Below, in pieces: positions 33,956 through 46,098 of a DNA stretch of 64,000 nt. Every line of letters begins with the position of its first letter. Within the stretch, counting starts at the first letter, position 1. This stretch comes from Ascochyta rabiei. Its lineage: Eukaryota > Ascomycota > Dothideomycetes > Pleosporales > Didymellaceae. The notes below the pieces were generated by a model. The model had not been told where the DNA came from. It did no database searches and saw only the letters and a list, made by a program, of their open reading frames with translations. The stretch covers positions 109,501 through 173,500 of the forward strand of contig NC_082408.1 in NCBI RefSeq assembly GCF_004011695.2, read 5' to 3'. A program made the position numbers and the translations under genes.

Positions 33956-36082
33956 CGCGGCGGTCGTGTGTGGTCGTCAGGCGGTCGTCAAAACGGGCGT
34001 CGCTGTACGCGCCGGGCAGTGGGAGAGAAAATGGGCGGACGTCAGGACTCGAGGGAGCTCGGGGCTGGCGTTGATGTCGGTCGAGCTCACGTCGCGATTT
34101 CCGAAGCTGGAGCGGGCGCTAGTGCACATGTCTTGGCGGCTGCGTTAGATTTCTTCCCGCTGCGACCTCGCCTTCTTCCACACCTCACTGCCTCACTGCC
34201 TCACCGCCAGCCTCTTCATGCAGAGCGCTGCGGTGGCCAGGTCACGAATGCGCTCTGCCGTAGCCATCAATCGTAGGAGCACCCCGCGCGTCAGCCACTC
34301 GGTCTTCGGACGCCCCAACGAGTCCCTCGGGAGCATCCCGTACTGTCGCGTCTTGCGTTGGTGCGGTGCATGCGGCTGTACTCCGGTTCGCGCTGCCGTT
34401 GGTCCAGCTTGCTGCTCCAATGGCGTCGTTGCAAGAACAAATCAAGGTCCTTCATAGTTCACACTTCCTCGCTCTTCAGGAGACCTTCCACGAAGAGTGT
34501 GACTCCTTGGCTACCTACAATCCCTTACTATGTGTCCTTTCCATCAGCTGTCCTCAGAGTAGAGCACTCAGACTGAAATGGAGACCCTCTCCCTTGGTCG
34601 CCACTTCGGCATACACCCTCTCCGTGGACTACGCTGCCGTGCTTGGTGATCGAGTGAGGTCGAGTGAGATCGAGTGAGAGCCGAGAAGATGTGTTGTGGT
34701 TTGTCCTAGAATCGACCCAATGTTTACGATACGACACTACAATCCGTACGGAGAAGACACTTGTGCTGTTGCAGTCATTTCTCAAGTTGCGGCAACGTAC
34801 TATGTTTGTTTCTTGTTTTTTTATGCTTTAGAGAACCCAGGTCTTGCTTCAATATCCGCGCTATCTCAAATGGTGTAGACCTCACGAGTTGATCATGCGC
34901 GACCTCCCTTTCACGCCCCTTGGCAAAAGACATTTGTGAAACAGACTGCTGTTGCTTGCAGTCTCTTCTACCCATCTACCATCTCGTTCGTTAACCGCCG
35001 TTACGTACCGCTCAAAAAAAATTGGCAGCTGTCTCGAGATCTAGGAGATGGCTTGCCACGATTCCAATCTCGCTGGTCGTGGCTGTGCACATAGCGTGGA
35101 TGGTTAGAGCCTGCTCCACGAGCACAACACACCATCGCCGAGCCATCCGATAGGCTGTGGGTTCGCTCGAGCAACGCTGTCTACGAGCCGAATATAATTC
35201 ATGTTGTGCTGACTTGATACTTCTTCACATTGTGTCGCCGATCCCGCTGAAAGCAAACACCAAATCAGCAAGGTCAGCTTAGGGATGTCGGCTAAGAGGA
35301 CCGGACCTTTCAGCTTCCAGGAAGCCCATGATCATGGCAATGCTTGGCTCAGATTCATTCATCTCTACGGACTCCATTATCCTTATCAGCCGGTCACTCG
35401 GACACAACAGTACATGAGCACACCAGCGATATGTATGGGCACTTGAACAAACAGCCCATCCTACCGCCACCCAACATCTCCTCACCGACACGACGGGGAC
35501 AGCATGTGGCGGACCCACGCATTGATCCCTAGCGCGCAAAGTCTCTGCTCTCCTCGCCAGGTCTGGCTCCCGAGCACTGCCTACTGAGAGCAGCTGTAGT
35601 GTAGGGAGTAGGGATAGGACCACTCCAAGCAGCGGCAGTGCTGATGTGGCGTTGCACAAAGCACAAGGAGGTCGAGGGGTTTAGTTCTCTTGTGAACGAT
35701 CGCTGGCTGCTCAGTGCGAGGAGTCGCGCTATTAGCCCGCTCGACGGATTCTCTTGCAGAAGAACGATCTGTATTTCGACCACAAGCTTCTGAGTAGACC
35801 GTTCGGTCGAGTTCTAAAGGCATTGTTGAAGGCCTGGACTCGGGTCAAATGGAAATACTTGTTTGATCTGTCGTGGAATTTGGGTTTGTGGACAATGATT
35901 CGATTGGCTTAGTTGCATGTGTAGAAATCTGACAAATCAAGTGAACATTCATCATGAGGCTGCGGTCGAGTGCTTTAATGGCTATATCTTGAGAGTGAAT
36001 AGAAAGATATATTGATAGTCTAATTCATAACCGCTAAAAGACCATTGTGCGATACCAAGACAAGCGCCATGATATCATAGGC
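33956..36082. other. Long intergenic region
   Basis: About 2.1 kb without a convincing gene. A minus-strand frame at 34420-34193 ends in the coding-like segment GVLLRLMATAERIRDLATAA, but it has no clear partner exon or family. Other short frames overlap on both strands. It should contain the promoter of the zinc-finger gene at its left end. Confidence 0.4.
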
Positions 36083-36556
36083 TTAAGACTGGCTCAGGCT
36101 GTTAACGTTCCACGCTGTGCCGTTGCTAATGACAAGCTCCTCGCTCGTCTCCTCACCAACCTCAACCGTGACGTTGAATCCGGTAACAACGGGGGCCGAG
36201 CTGGCGCCGTACAGGCTGTAGACACCGGCGGTCAGCACCAGGCTGCCGTTGTAGCTGTCGCTGGCGAGGCCCGCGGGCACTGTGGCCTGGATTGTGATGT
36301 TCTCGGCCGTGTTGCTCTTGTTGGGACCCAGGTACGACGACTGGATGAAGGCGCCGAGGGTCGCAGGATAGCCGGGTGCGAGTGCGTAGCCCCATGCTAC
36401 AGAGATATCGGCGACGGATTGGATGTAGCTCTCCGTCAGAAGAGTGAGGTTGAATGTGCTGTTGGGAGCGAGAGTAGAGGGGGCTTCGATGCCGATGATA
36501 CGCGCAGAGGCGGCGGAGAGGGTGGTGAGAGCGGTTGCGAGGCTGGTGAAACGCAT
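36083..36556 (-). CDS. NIS1-like secreted protein (candidate effector)
   Basis: A single exon of 157 residues starts at ATG 36556. The first 19 or so residues (MRFTSLATALTTLSAASA) are a signal peptide with a small-residue cleavage site. The mature part has the pattern ITGI/RIIGIEAPSTLAPNSTF, then TESYIQSVADISVAWG, LGAFIQSSYLGPNKSN and VYSLYGASSAPVVTGFNV, which I recognise as the NIS1 family of small secreted fungal proteins. It has no Cys and seven N-glycosylation sequons, so stability would not depend on disulphides. NIS1 proteins of plant pathogens target plant immune kinases, and some cause cell death. Family members also occur in non-pathogens. Whether this one acts as an effector is inference. 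A TATA-like TTTATATAAC lies upstream near 36671-36680. Confidence 0.8.
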   Translation of the reverse strand: MRFTSLATALTTLSAASARIIGIEAPSTLAPNSTFNLTLLTESYIQSVADISVAWGYALAPGYPATLGAFIQSSYLGPNKSNTAENITIQATVPAGLASDSYNGSLVLTAGVYSLYGASSAPVVTGFNVTVEVGEETSEELVISNGTAWNVNSLSQS

Positions 36557-38576
36557 GATGGTGACTGGATAGAAGTGTGGGAACGGTGTAGAGTGAGGAA
36601 AGTTTGGTTTGAAGCTTGAAGTGTAGTGATGTGTTGATGTTGTGTGTATAGATTCGATGCTGTTGGGCAGGTTTATATAACTCGCACACCTTCGCACGTA
36701 TCATCATCGTACCCACTGTTCATCAAAGCTACCTTGTCGTGATGGTAGCACCGGAAGTTTGTCAAGGCTCCGCCGGCATCACACAAGGCTGCAGATCTCC
36801 CGTATCAGCCACAAGCGTTACCACGTTGGCACATAGGTAGCTGCCGAAAGCATCAGAAGCTTGCCGATCTTTGTGATATGTTGCTATTTCAGGGGACGTC
36901 CTTCGGAAGAGTGCGCGAATACGAGGCTGATGATGCTGGAGGTTAGGTGTTAGTGAGGCAATGCCCAAATACGTCATTACGGAGGCGCGCCAGTGGCCAT
37001 GACCGGATAGCTCGGGCGATGACAACACCACGCCTCCTCATTGATCTGCTTCGGCGGAATACGGTGTTGCATCGAAGCTCACAAACCAACCCCAACGAAA
37101 CACCCGCGAAGGCTGCGATGGTACTGGCGCCAGCTGCTTTTTCTCGGGTCAGCTTGTCTGGAGCGCAGGCTCATCCCATCCTCGATAGCGTTTAACATGC
37201 TTGTCTAGTAGATCAACAATTCGTGGACAGTTGCCCCACCGAAAGTTCGTGATATCCAACCCTGCGAGGTGGTGCGCACGGTCGAAAGGGATAGGTGCCC
37301 CCCTCCAGCAGGATGCACGTTGTGCCCTTGTCCCCAATGCACAGAAAGATCGTCATGTACCGGCTTCGTCAGGGCTATGTTCCTCGTCTTCATTGCGCAC
37401 AAGCTTGCCTCAAAGCCGAACATGCTGAGCTTACTGTTGCAAATTTCGTGTCCACGCGTCTATTGCGATAGTATGGCCGAGCACCTGCCTCAGGGATATT
37501 TGACCGTCGGTGCAATGTTCAGAAGACAAGCAAGGATTCGCGAAGAAACATCTCAGCAGTCGACTTGCTGTAGTCTTTTGCGAGTAGTATCGGGTTATCC
37601 GCCTTCAACAAAACAGACCACAGAGGGCATAGAGCTCGTCTCGTCCAAAGATTGTTGACGGCCCTTGACATTAGAGTCCCCGGATCGAAAAGGATGCTGG
37701 CAACTGTTACGTCGCTCTGAGGGCTTAGACGAAGTCCCTGCACACTTCTAGCAGATGCTGGAATACCTTCACCCCCGGAATTGCCCTTGTGTGCTGCGTC
37801 CCCATGATGTTTTCCGGGATGATCCGTGTACGGTTAGGCCACTCCTCTCCACCTGTGCCGACAGTGCCATACTACGATACTTGCCCACCTGGAGTGTGCA
37901 TCCAGCCATACCACAACGTTCAGATATCTCGTCATATCTGTACTCGAGTGCTCCTATTGGTTGCTACGCGCAGCATCGATTCCAATTCTGATCGAAGCCA
38001 AAATCTCGCAATATTTGCAAAGTCATTGCGCAAGCTATACGTGACATAGGCAGTCCAGTCCAATCACCAAGATCCTAAACAGCGCCAATGTAGTCCCCGA
38101 GACACAACTGAAGACATGGAACTCAGCTCCAGTCAAGGGCGTACCAACGAGTTCACGCACAATCGGTTCGCATGCTTTGCTTTTCTTGAGTTGTACTACG
38201 CGTATAGTAGCTTTGTGCCCCGAGGGCGCAGAACAGATAGCTAAAGTAGGTGATGGCATCCGAAATCGAAGCCTGGGAGCTCATGAACCAGGCGTTAACT
38301 CCCTAGTACTGCTGATTGCTGGACAAGCAATTGTATGCCGGATGTCTAGTGTGGGCAATTACCATGGCAAGAAATAATATAAGGGGATGTACATGTGTCA
38401 AGGTTTGTGGCTTAGGTGTTAGTACTGATCACTCAGTAGCCATTCAAGGAACTCTTGAATTTTCACTGTTCGGATGGCATAGCAAGTGTGTTGCGCATTC
38501 GCATACAAACTCATCAGGTGGATGGTACTGTCATATTGGCAATCGAACGTGCTTCTGGCGCCGTTGTCGACGCGGC
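36557..38576. other. Long intergenic region
   Basis: About 2 kb. It holds the NIS1-like promoter at the left. A minus-strand piece near 37337-37190 (GLDITNFRWGNCPRIVDLLD) looks coding-like, but it is isolated and in a different frame from its neighbours, so it may be a gene relic. Nothing else is supported. Confidence 0.4.
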
Positions 38577-40289
38577 TTAAAGCTCGGTCTGGTAACCACC
38601 CTTCCACTCAGCCAACCAATCCACGACAAAATTCTTCAAGTACTGCTGCGCGTAGATGACCTGGTTGGGCGGCAAGATAGGCGTGGTCTCGTTATCGAAG
38701 ATGCCGTTCTCTTCCCAGTGGTGTACACCATGGCTGATGATGTGCCACGGCTCCTCCACAGTGTCCTCCCTGGTGTCTGGGTACCAAAGCGGCGTGGCCG
38801 GGCGCCAGGGGTCAGCGTTTCCGCCAATGATAGCGAGGCGAGGGTAGCTGATGTTGTAGCCGCCGTATTTGTTGACCTTCTCAAGATCCGGTGGTGTGGT
38901 GATGTTGAACTGCGCGCGGCAGAAAAAGGTCAGGTAATCCATGTCGAGCGTACGCGAGATTAGGGGTTTAATGTCGGCGGGGGTGTTCCCGGTCTGGATG
39001 TAACCCCATTCGGTGCAGACTTGGTAGCTCCAGCTGGTGTAGCCGTAGTCTTCAAGGGCAGTGTGCTGCTGCAGAGCGGTCGCATTAAGGTTGGTGAAGT
39101 ATCTGTCCTGGGTGTAATTGGATCTTCGCCAGCCAGGAAGAACGGTCTGGTTGACCCAGCTGATCGCGTTCAGTGTGATGTTTTGGACAAGCGTGTCATT
39201 GCCGTAGCCTGCCGCTGAAACTATGCTAGCAACCGTGGGGCGCAAGCTCTCGGTCGCAGGTGCGGCTAGGTCGGCAGACTGGGTCACGTTTCGGCAGTAA
39301 CTGTAGAACGAAGGCGAGTTTACTTCAGGATCCCAGTTAGTGCTTTGCCATCCGTAGACACCAGTCAGCTGGTTCGCGAAGTCTCTGTTATCCGTGATAT
39401 CGCCGAGACCGAAGACGGTCTTAAGTGCCTGGATATTGGCAGTGTTGTTGCCCAGCAAGTGCTTGTCGACGACATCGGTCAAGGTCTGGGTGTTCTTGAT
39501 GCAGTCGGGAGGACCAAACAGTCTGATGGGTTCAAAGTACTGCCAGAAGTCATAGATAGCAAATGTGACTCCGGAGGAAGAGATAGCACCCCAGAATGTC
39601 TCAGGGTATGTGACGCGTAGGAAAGCAGCCTGGGCACCGGCGTAGGAGCCTCCGTACACAACCCAGGGGGTGGATGGCGCTGTGAGGTCCTTGTCTTCGT
39701 GGCCTGCAAACTTGACATTTTTCGCAAAGTAGTCAACTTCAGCAAGAGCTTGCTCGGTCGATAAGAAGCGCAGGTTCTTAGTAGTCAGATCTTCGGTAGG
39801 AAAACTGGTGCCATAGTAACGGTGTTCAAGAATCACTCCGAGACCCTTGGTAGCTTTGATGACTTGGTGAACAATGCCCTTCTGCAGGAAGGGCAGACGA
39901 TCAGCGCCATCAGTCTCGCCTCCAAGAAGAACGAAGACAGGGCCGCCAGGCTCATAGTAAGTGTCGTCAAACCAGTACCTGAGATTAAAGGATCCGTTCG
40001 AGTGCGGCTCATAGCGCGTATCGTTATGGAAGAAGTCAATAGGAACTGAGATGTTGTGCTCAGGGTACAACAGCGTTAGGTCGGGCTTGTCGTCGCGCTT
40101 GTAAAGGCTGCGTCGTGACTTTGCATTTCGAACCTGGACACAGTTAGTTTGACTTGTCGCGCTTACAACAAGAGATTACGCAAGCCGACATACCTCAACT
40201 TCTTTCTGTGCAGCCTTCACGGGCCCAACGCGAATAGCCGTGGCCTCGAGGCCGAACAGGAGTCCTGCAATGACAGTGGAAAAACGCAT
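38577..40289 (-). CDS. Secreted serine carboxypeptidase, family S28
   Basis: Two exons, 40289-40194 and 40133-38577, with a GTATGT...CCAG intron of 60 bases, give 550 residues. The first 19 or so residues (MRFSTVIAGLLFGLEATA) form a signal peptide. The nucleophile is in VVYGGSYAGAQAAF (Ser about 195). The other triad members are likely in GGNADPWRPATP and HGVHHWEENG near the C-terminus. This serine order and the N-terminal motif LRYWFDD...GGPVFVLLGGE identify the S28 family of prolyl carboxypeptidases and dipeptidyl peptidase II. These cleave after proline and in fungi work best at acid pH. Numerous N-x-S/T sequons fit secretion. It may digest proline-rich peptides outside the cell. Confidence 0.9.
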
Positions 40290-41329
40290 GGCGTCAGGAT
40301 GCTGCTGCGAAGATGCACGACGAGAATCACGGAAGACAACCGAATATATACATTGCACTGCGCGGTATGGCGGCGGCGACTAGGTACCATGTACATGATA
40401 GCAGGGATGCTATCATCGTGCAAGGCGAGCCATTGTGCTTCAGGAAGGTGGACGGTGCAACGAACGACGACCAAGCTCGAAAGAGCAGGAGCCCTGGAGA
40501 TCGGCAGCTTTGAACGCGGGACCGTTAAAGCGGCACCCAAGTCGAAGTTGCCGACGATAGCAAGGACTGTATTGTACTTGCACGATTCAATAGGGCATCT
40601 GCTAATGAAGAGCAGGGAAACAACAAAGAGAGACTGCTACTGCAAGACGAGATGAGGTGGGTGTGGGTGGGAGAGGGTCGGCGGAGCTCCAGCCAATCAG
40701 CGCTTGGTCGCGATTTTAGACGAACAAAGGCATGCTCGGAGCTCGGCCACTACAGTTTTCGTGATGATGCAGGCTGCGATCCTGACATCTGCCTTGTTGG
40801 TATAGCCGCATCGCGTGACTGACTGACGACTTGCGAGGAGCTCTGTCAGACTCAGCCAGCTTGCACCTTGCTCCTCCGCTTGTGCGCCTCCACGAGGTGT
40901 GATCAGAGACCAGTCCTCGTTTTCACTCGTCGTACTGATACCTGGTTGCGCAGACTTGTGCTTTCTCATTTCTCACCCCATGTAGACTGGTGTGTGTTTT
41001 GATGTAGTCGGATGCAAAATCGTCAAAATCAGGCCTCACACTGCACGGCAATTGGCAATTGGCAATTGAACGCGAAGAGCTTGTGCATCGGTCAGCAGAG
41101 CTCAACGCCTTGGATCCGTTCAGACTTACAAGTCACGTACGAAAGCCCGACCTGCCCTCTTCCAGGGCAAGCCGGGAAGCTCGATTGATGTCCAACGCCT
41201 GTTTTGGTATCTTGCACCATGCGTCGTGCGCATTCGGCTCGGACTCTGCTCGACTATGCGTCTGCTGCGCACCGACAGATTGCGCGCTCTGTGCTCGCTA
41301 CTGGTTTGCTGTATAGCTCTCAAAGTCAC
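40290..41329. other. Intergenic region
   Basis: About 1 kb containing the S28 promoter and the 3' flank of Y14. Only overlapping short frames are seen. Confidence 0.5.
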
Positions 41330-42116
41330 CTAGTCCTCCATGTCCTCGCCGTCACGTCCAGGGCTCCTACTTCTCGCGCGCCCCGCGCCACGTCCGCTCT
41401 GGCGCTTGTCGTGGTCGCGGGCGCGTCCCTTGCCGGCGGGCGGAGGCCGTACAAAGGCAAAGTCGACAGTCACCTTCTGCTCGAGCAGCTCTTCGCCGTT
41501 TGCGCCCTTGATGGCGGCGTTGGCTTCTTCGAGGGTGGGGTATTCGATGAGGATGTAGCCCTGTTTTGTTGTAAGTCTATGTGACCATGCGTGTAGTCTT
41601 GTGTTGTGTCGTTACCTTGACGTAACCCGTCCGGCGGTCGAGGTTCATGTGCAGGTTCTTGATGGTGCCGAACTCGCCGAACATGTCCTGCAGGTCCTCT
41701 TCCGTGGCCTCCTCGTGGACGTTGGTGACGATGATGATCCACCCCTCAATCGAGCGGACGGCTGTGGCGCCTGCGGCGGTGCGCGCGTCGCTGGCCTTGG
41801 GCTCGGTGGAGCTGGTCTCGGGCTGCTCGACCTCGACCTCGACCTCGACTTGGTCCACTTCCATCTCTGTGTCGGTCATGATTGCGGTGGATGTGCGTGC
41901 AGTAGGTGTGCGGTCAGGTGTGCGGTCAGGTGTGCGGTCAGGTGTGCGGTCAGGTGTGCGGTCAGGTGTGCGGTCAGGTGTGCGGTCAGGTGTGCGGTCA
42001 GGTGTGCGGTCAGGTGTGCGGTCAGGTGTGCGGTCAGGTGTACGGTCAGGTGATTGCGGGAGTGTTGGTGGTGAGCTTTGGCTATGCGCAGAGAGTGGGT
42101 CGTTGTGGGCAGCCAT
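41330..42116 (-). CDS. Y14/RBM8A-type RNA-binding protein of the exon junction complex
   Basis: Exons 42116-41616 and 41560-41330, joined over a 55-base GTAACG...ACAG intron, give 243 residues. The RRM runs from [20 protein letters not shown] through [20 protein letters not shown] to [11 protein letters not shown], and a basic, Arg/Ser-rich tail ([14 protein letters not shown]) follows. [13 protein letters not shown] and [12 protein letters not shown] are hallmarks of Y14, which pairs with Mago on spliced mRNA. The start is uncertain. The ATG at 42116 includes twelve Thr-Pro-Asp-Arg repeats. An internal ATG at 41879 ([14 protein letters not shown]) would give 164 residues, close to the usual family length of about 170. 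The longer form would be a repeat-extended Y14. Confidence 0.85.
41905..42048. repeat. 12-base tandem repeat x 12
   Basis: Exactly twelve units of GGTGTGCGGTCA occur, the last with one change (GGTGTACGGTCA). Read on the minus strand in the Y14 frame, each codes Thr-Pro-Asp-Arg. The unit length preserves the frame, so copy-number change would lengthen or shorten the protein without breaking it, if it is translated. Confidence 0.95.
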
Positions 42117-42672
42117 GGTGGTCAAGCTTTCTGCGTAGTATGCGGCTCGCGCCAAGGATGCAAGCGCAAGCCGCCTGGCCGGACTCCTCCAACACCGCCA
42201 ACGCCGCTCCAACTCAATGCCGCTACAAGCTTTAAGCTCTTAACAGCGCGGGCTGGCCGTTCGCTCTGATCTGACATCAGAACGCGCAAATCTACCGTGG
42301 TCATGGCGTCGCTGTCATCATTGCTGCTCATGCTTCTCATGCTGCCCATGCTGCCCCCCAGCCTTCTCCTCCTTCCAACCGGTCGCTGAGGCCCGCAGAC
42401 CGTGCAAAGATCTGGAATTAGGACCACACTAAACTGCAGCTACCTACCCCACTCGACGTCACTCTGTCGTTCCTATCGAGTGATTTCATAACAAAGCCTG
42501 TGACAGCTCGCAGCCATCATGCTCGATTTCCTCGACATGCTACTTCACTACCAAGATCCCACCCTACCTGCCTTTTGCAACCTTGCCTGCCTCTTCACAC
42601 TGGTGCTCTTCTCTGCCTTTCCGATATCCTACCGTTCGCGACACCTCGAAAACGAGTCTGCACGCTGACATC
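42117..42672. other. Divergent promoter region of Y14 and the phosphogluconate dehydrogenase
   Basis: A 556-base space between two divergent starts. A minus-strand open frame (42427-42122) here is rich in simple repeats and has no recognisable domain. Confidence 0.6.
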
Positions 42673-44388
42673 ATGTCCAAGTTCACATCAGTGAGCACCT
42701 TGCACCACACGAACAGCAGGGCATGCAACGCTGACACCACAGATTGCTATGATCGGGTGCGGGAGTATGGGCGGAGGCATGGCCTTGCTCTTCGCAGAAG
42801 ACGGAGTCCATGTCAACCTTTCAGATCCTTCCGAGCAGGCCATGGATGCAGTCGTTGAAAAGGCTGAGAAGGCCGGTTACTATGGAAAGATCAAGAAGCA
42901 TTCAGGTATGTACAAACTCAAACTCAGCGCACATGGCACCATGGCTGACCTGAACAAAGACTATGAGTCGCTATGCAAATCACTATCCCAACCACGACTA
43001 CTGGTGTTCTCTCTGCCTCATGGTGGAGTCGGCGACAAAGTCCTTGAAGACCTCATGCCCAAGCTGTCCAAGGGTGACATTATCCTCGACTGCGGAAACG
43101 AACACTTTGCAAACACCGAACGCCGGCAGCACAAGTGCGAGGACACAGGGGTAAGATACATTGGCTGTGGTGTAAGCGGCGGCTACCAAGCTGCACGGGC
43201 TGGGCCGTCCATGTGTCCGGGAGGCGACGAGTCTGCACTGAAAGAGGTCATGCCGCTGCTCCACAACGTGGCTGCAAAGGACAGAGAGGGCAAGCCTTGT
43301 GTGGGTATGATCGGAAAGGGTGGTGCTGGTCACTACGTCAAGATGATTCACAACGGCATCGAGCACGGTATGATGAGTGCCATATGTGAAGCCTGGGGTA
43401 TCATGCGCAAAATGGGTATGGGTTACGAAGAAATCGGCGACATTTTCAAGGAGTGGAACTCGTCTGGCGAACTGGTACGTATACTGGTGTTTTCGCCTGC
43501 TTCGCAATCTGACACACTACACAGCAAGGCACGTTCCTAATCTCGATCGGCGCCGACCTCTCACACAAGCGCGACTCTGGGAGTGAGTCAAACCCAGACA
43601 CAGAACAGCACCCGCTCGTCATTTCCGAGGTCCTCGACAAGGTCGTGCAAGACTTGACCGGCGAGGAAGGAACAGGAATTTGGTCTAACACTGAAGCTAT
43701 CGAGTTACACGTACCAGCGTTCACACTGAACGTTGCACATGCTCTGCGTCTCGCGTCAGCTTACCGCGGTGACCGCGAGCGTGCAAACAAGACTTTTGAT
43801 GGTGGCTTCCCACCCAGCGAGTTGAATGACATCAAGGACAAGAAGGCTTTCATCGAGGATCTTCGCAAAGCGACTTACGCAGCTTGTTTGGCCAGCTACA
43901 TCCAGGGCATGAACATCATTGCACGAGCTGATCAGGAACACAAGTGGTCCATCGACTACTCGCAAGTCTGGCAAATCTGGCGCGCTGGCTGCATCATTCA
44001 GGCAGACTACATTTCTGATAACATCCTCGCTCCCGTGCTCAAGAGCGACCCTTCTTCAGAAGACCTGAACCTCAACTTCTCATCGGTCGTCGCCAAGGAT
44101 ATCAAGAACTCGTTCCCAGCTTTGCGACGCATCATCGCAAAGTCGGTCGAAACTGATCAAGTCGTTCCTGCGCTGAGCACTACTCTGGAGTACTTCAAAA
44201 TTTCGACTGGCACAGACCTACCGACAAGCTTCTACGAAGCTGAGCTGGACTACTTCGGCAGCCACATGTTCGATAAGAAGGGCGACCGGGATCCTGAGGT
44301 TAAGAAGCCGATGGAAGGCAAGCACCACTTCGAATGGAAGCCAACCACCAGCCAGAAGGAGACATATGGAAAGCCTCCGGGCGTGTGA
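42673..44388 (+). CDS. 6-phosphogluconate dehydrogenase-like enzyme, divergent paralogue
   Basis: Four exons, 42673-42690, 42743-42905, 42960-43474 and 43525-44388, give 519 residues. An NAD(P)-binding fold starts with IAMIGCGSMGGGMALLF. SGG (GCGVSGGYQAARAGPS) and the catalytic Lys and Glu (HYVKMIHNGIEH) are present. Typical enzymes oxidatively decarboxylate 6-phosphogluconate to ribulose 5-phosphate in the pentose phosphate pathway. Several positions differ from the standard enzyme: HNGIEYGDM is HNGIEHGMM, the N-K-G-T-G-x-W signature is EEGTGIW, and the DGGNS region reads DCGNE. It is therefore probably not the main housekeeping copy and may prefer another sugar acid or cofactor. The first exon is only 18 bases (MSKFTS), chosen because it joins in phase at GTGAGC. 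Confidence 0.85.
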
Positions 44389-44841
44389 ATTGCTAGCGCG
44401 AAGGCGGAGTTGTTATTCGTGATTATGGCCCGACCTCAGCCATTGTAATTATCCTATTCTGTATCAAATCTACCTGTTCTTCCTGTCGGCCTACAAGACC
44501 TCCTCGTGCCTGCAAGCAGCGATAAGCAAAGCTCCAAGCATCCAAGAACCATCATGCCTGCGCAGAGGAGGACGCCACTTCCCAAATATCTATTGCAGTT
44601 CACTTTTCGAATCAGGAAAGTATGCATCGATTCAATCTCACCTACATCAGCGGAAGGAGAAACAAAGCGTACAGAAGAGCGCACGCTTACTCGTATATCT
44701 GATTACATGCTGGTTTCCACATCTATCTGCAGCTCGACCCTTACCCTCACCCCACCACACTACAGCATACCACCCACACACGGCACGCTATACCCCACCC
44801 GGCCACATCTCTCCCATTGCTCCACGTATCCACCACCAACA
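44389..44841. other. Intergenic region
   Basis: This holds the terminator side of the dehydrogenase and the promoter of the next gene. A (CCT)-rich run begins at the next gene's start. No other gene is seen. Confidence 0.6.
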
Positions 44842-46098
44842 ATGCTCCCCTCCTCCTCCTCCTCCTCCTCCTCCTCCTTCTTCCCCCTCCACCCCCGCCA
44901 CATCCTCACAATCGCCATCCACCTCGCCACCCTCCAACTCATCGCCGCGCTCCTCCTCACACTCATGCTCCTCTGGCACATCAGCACCACGACGCTAGTC
45001 GAGAACTACCGGATGCCGCAGTGGTGGGTCGATTTGTTCCTAGCCGAGCACGCGAGTGCGTGGCGAGTGGGTGTTTGGGTCGGGGTTGGGGTGCTGGTGA
45101 GTTTTGAGGAATGGACCGTTCGAGAGGAAGGAAGGTGGGTGAAGAGGAGGGCTGACGGGGGTTAGGTGCCGGTTGATTGCGTGCTTGGGCTGTTGGGGGT
45201 CGATTGGGGGTGTGCTGTGTTGCGTGGTAAGGAAGGGGAGGGTAGCGCTGATGTGGATGTGGATAGGGACGAGGATGTCGACGAGCGAAGGCGAGAGCGA
45301 GAGCGAAACGACTACAGAACGCATGCGGCTTCGATATCCCAAGAATATCCTCACACCTCGTTTCTCACCGGCTTCGAGATCAACTCAACGCCTGCCTGCC
45401 AACCATACACACTCCACCCCTTCCTCCACCCCCGCCTTCCTCCGACAGCCCAACTCGCACTCCTCACCCTCTTCGACTTACTCATGCTCTCCATCCTCAC
45501 CGCGCACATCGCAACCTACATTGTCAGCCTCCCGACCGCCCTAGCATTCTGCTACATGCCCGCCGTCCTCGCACATCCAGACTACGAGTTCGGCGACACC
45601 AACGTGCTGCTGAGCATGCGCGACCGGTGCATTGGGCTGAACGTGGATATCCACGTTGCTGGGGGGTTTGCGGTGTTTATGGCGATTGTGCTGGGGCTGC
45701 TGCATCTTGCTGCGCTGGCGGCAAGAATTTGGGCGGTGCTTGCGTTGGGGAGGGATGGTGTGTTGGGGAAAAGAGATGCAGGCGGGATGCGGGACGTTGG
45801 AATGGGGAGTGTAAAGGTGGACTCATCAAGAGACGTATCGCCTGGTAGAGCGAGTTCAGCGCTGGGTTCGATGACGAGTAGGCACTCTGTACCGCGCGTC
45901 GATGGCGCGATGTCTTCCGTCGACTCGTGCATCGTTAGTTCGGTTGGCGCGGAGGAACGCTGTACGGGCATCGGGATCGTGGACCGGAGTGCTGAGCGAG
46001 CGGTGCGGCGAGGCGCGAACACAACTCGAGGAAGCGAGGCATGGACGGGTTCTGCGATGTGGAACGAGGTTCTGTTAGAGTGTCTTATCGACGGATGA
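44842..46098 (+). CDS. Predicted four-span membrane protein, unknown function
   Basis: Three exons, 44842-45096, 45166-45226 and 45344-46098, give 356 residues in continuous phase. The 5' splice sites are GTGAGT and GTAAGG; the 3' sites are GTTAG and CCAAG. Hydrophobic spans are near residues 20-46 (ILTIAIHLATLQLIAALLLT), 72-95, 130-155 (LALLTLFDLLMLSILTAHIA) and 195-225 (FAVFMAIVLGLLHLAALAAR). A Ser run coded by a CTC-type triplet tract follows the start. The last 120 residues are hydrophilic, Ser- and Arg-rich, presumably cytoplasmic. I do not recognise the family; small fungal four-span proteins of the plasma membrane are a possibility. The second intron (117 bases) is the least certain part. 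Confidence 0.6.

Noticed and set aside
35279..35659. Minus-strand 126-codon frame beginning with a hydrophobic segment
   Set aside because: No family, splice partner or codon preference supports it; overlapping frames of similar length exist on both strands.
41906..42053. CRISPR-like array because of regular 12-base repeats
   Set aside because: There are no spacers; it is a simple tandem repeat in a eukaryotic genome.
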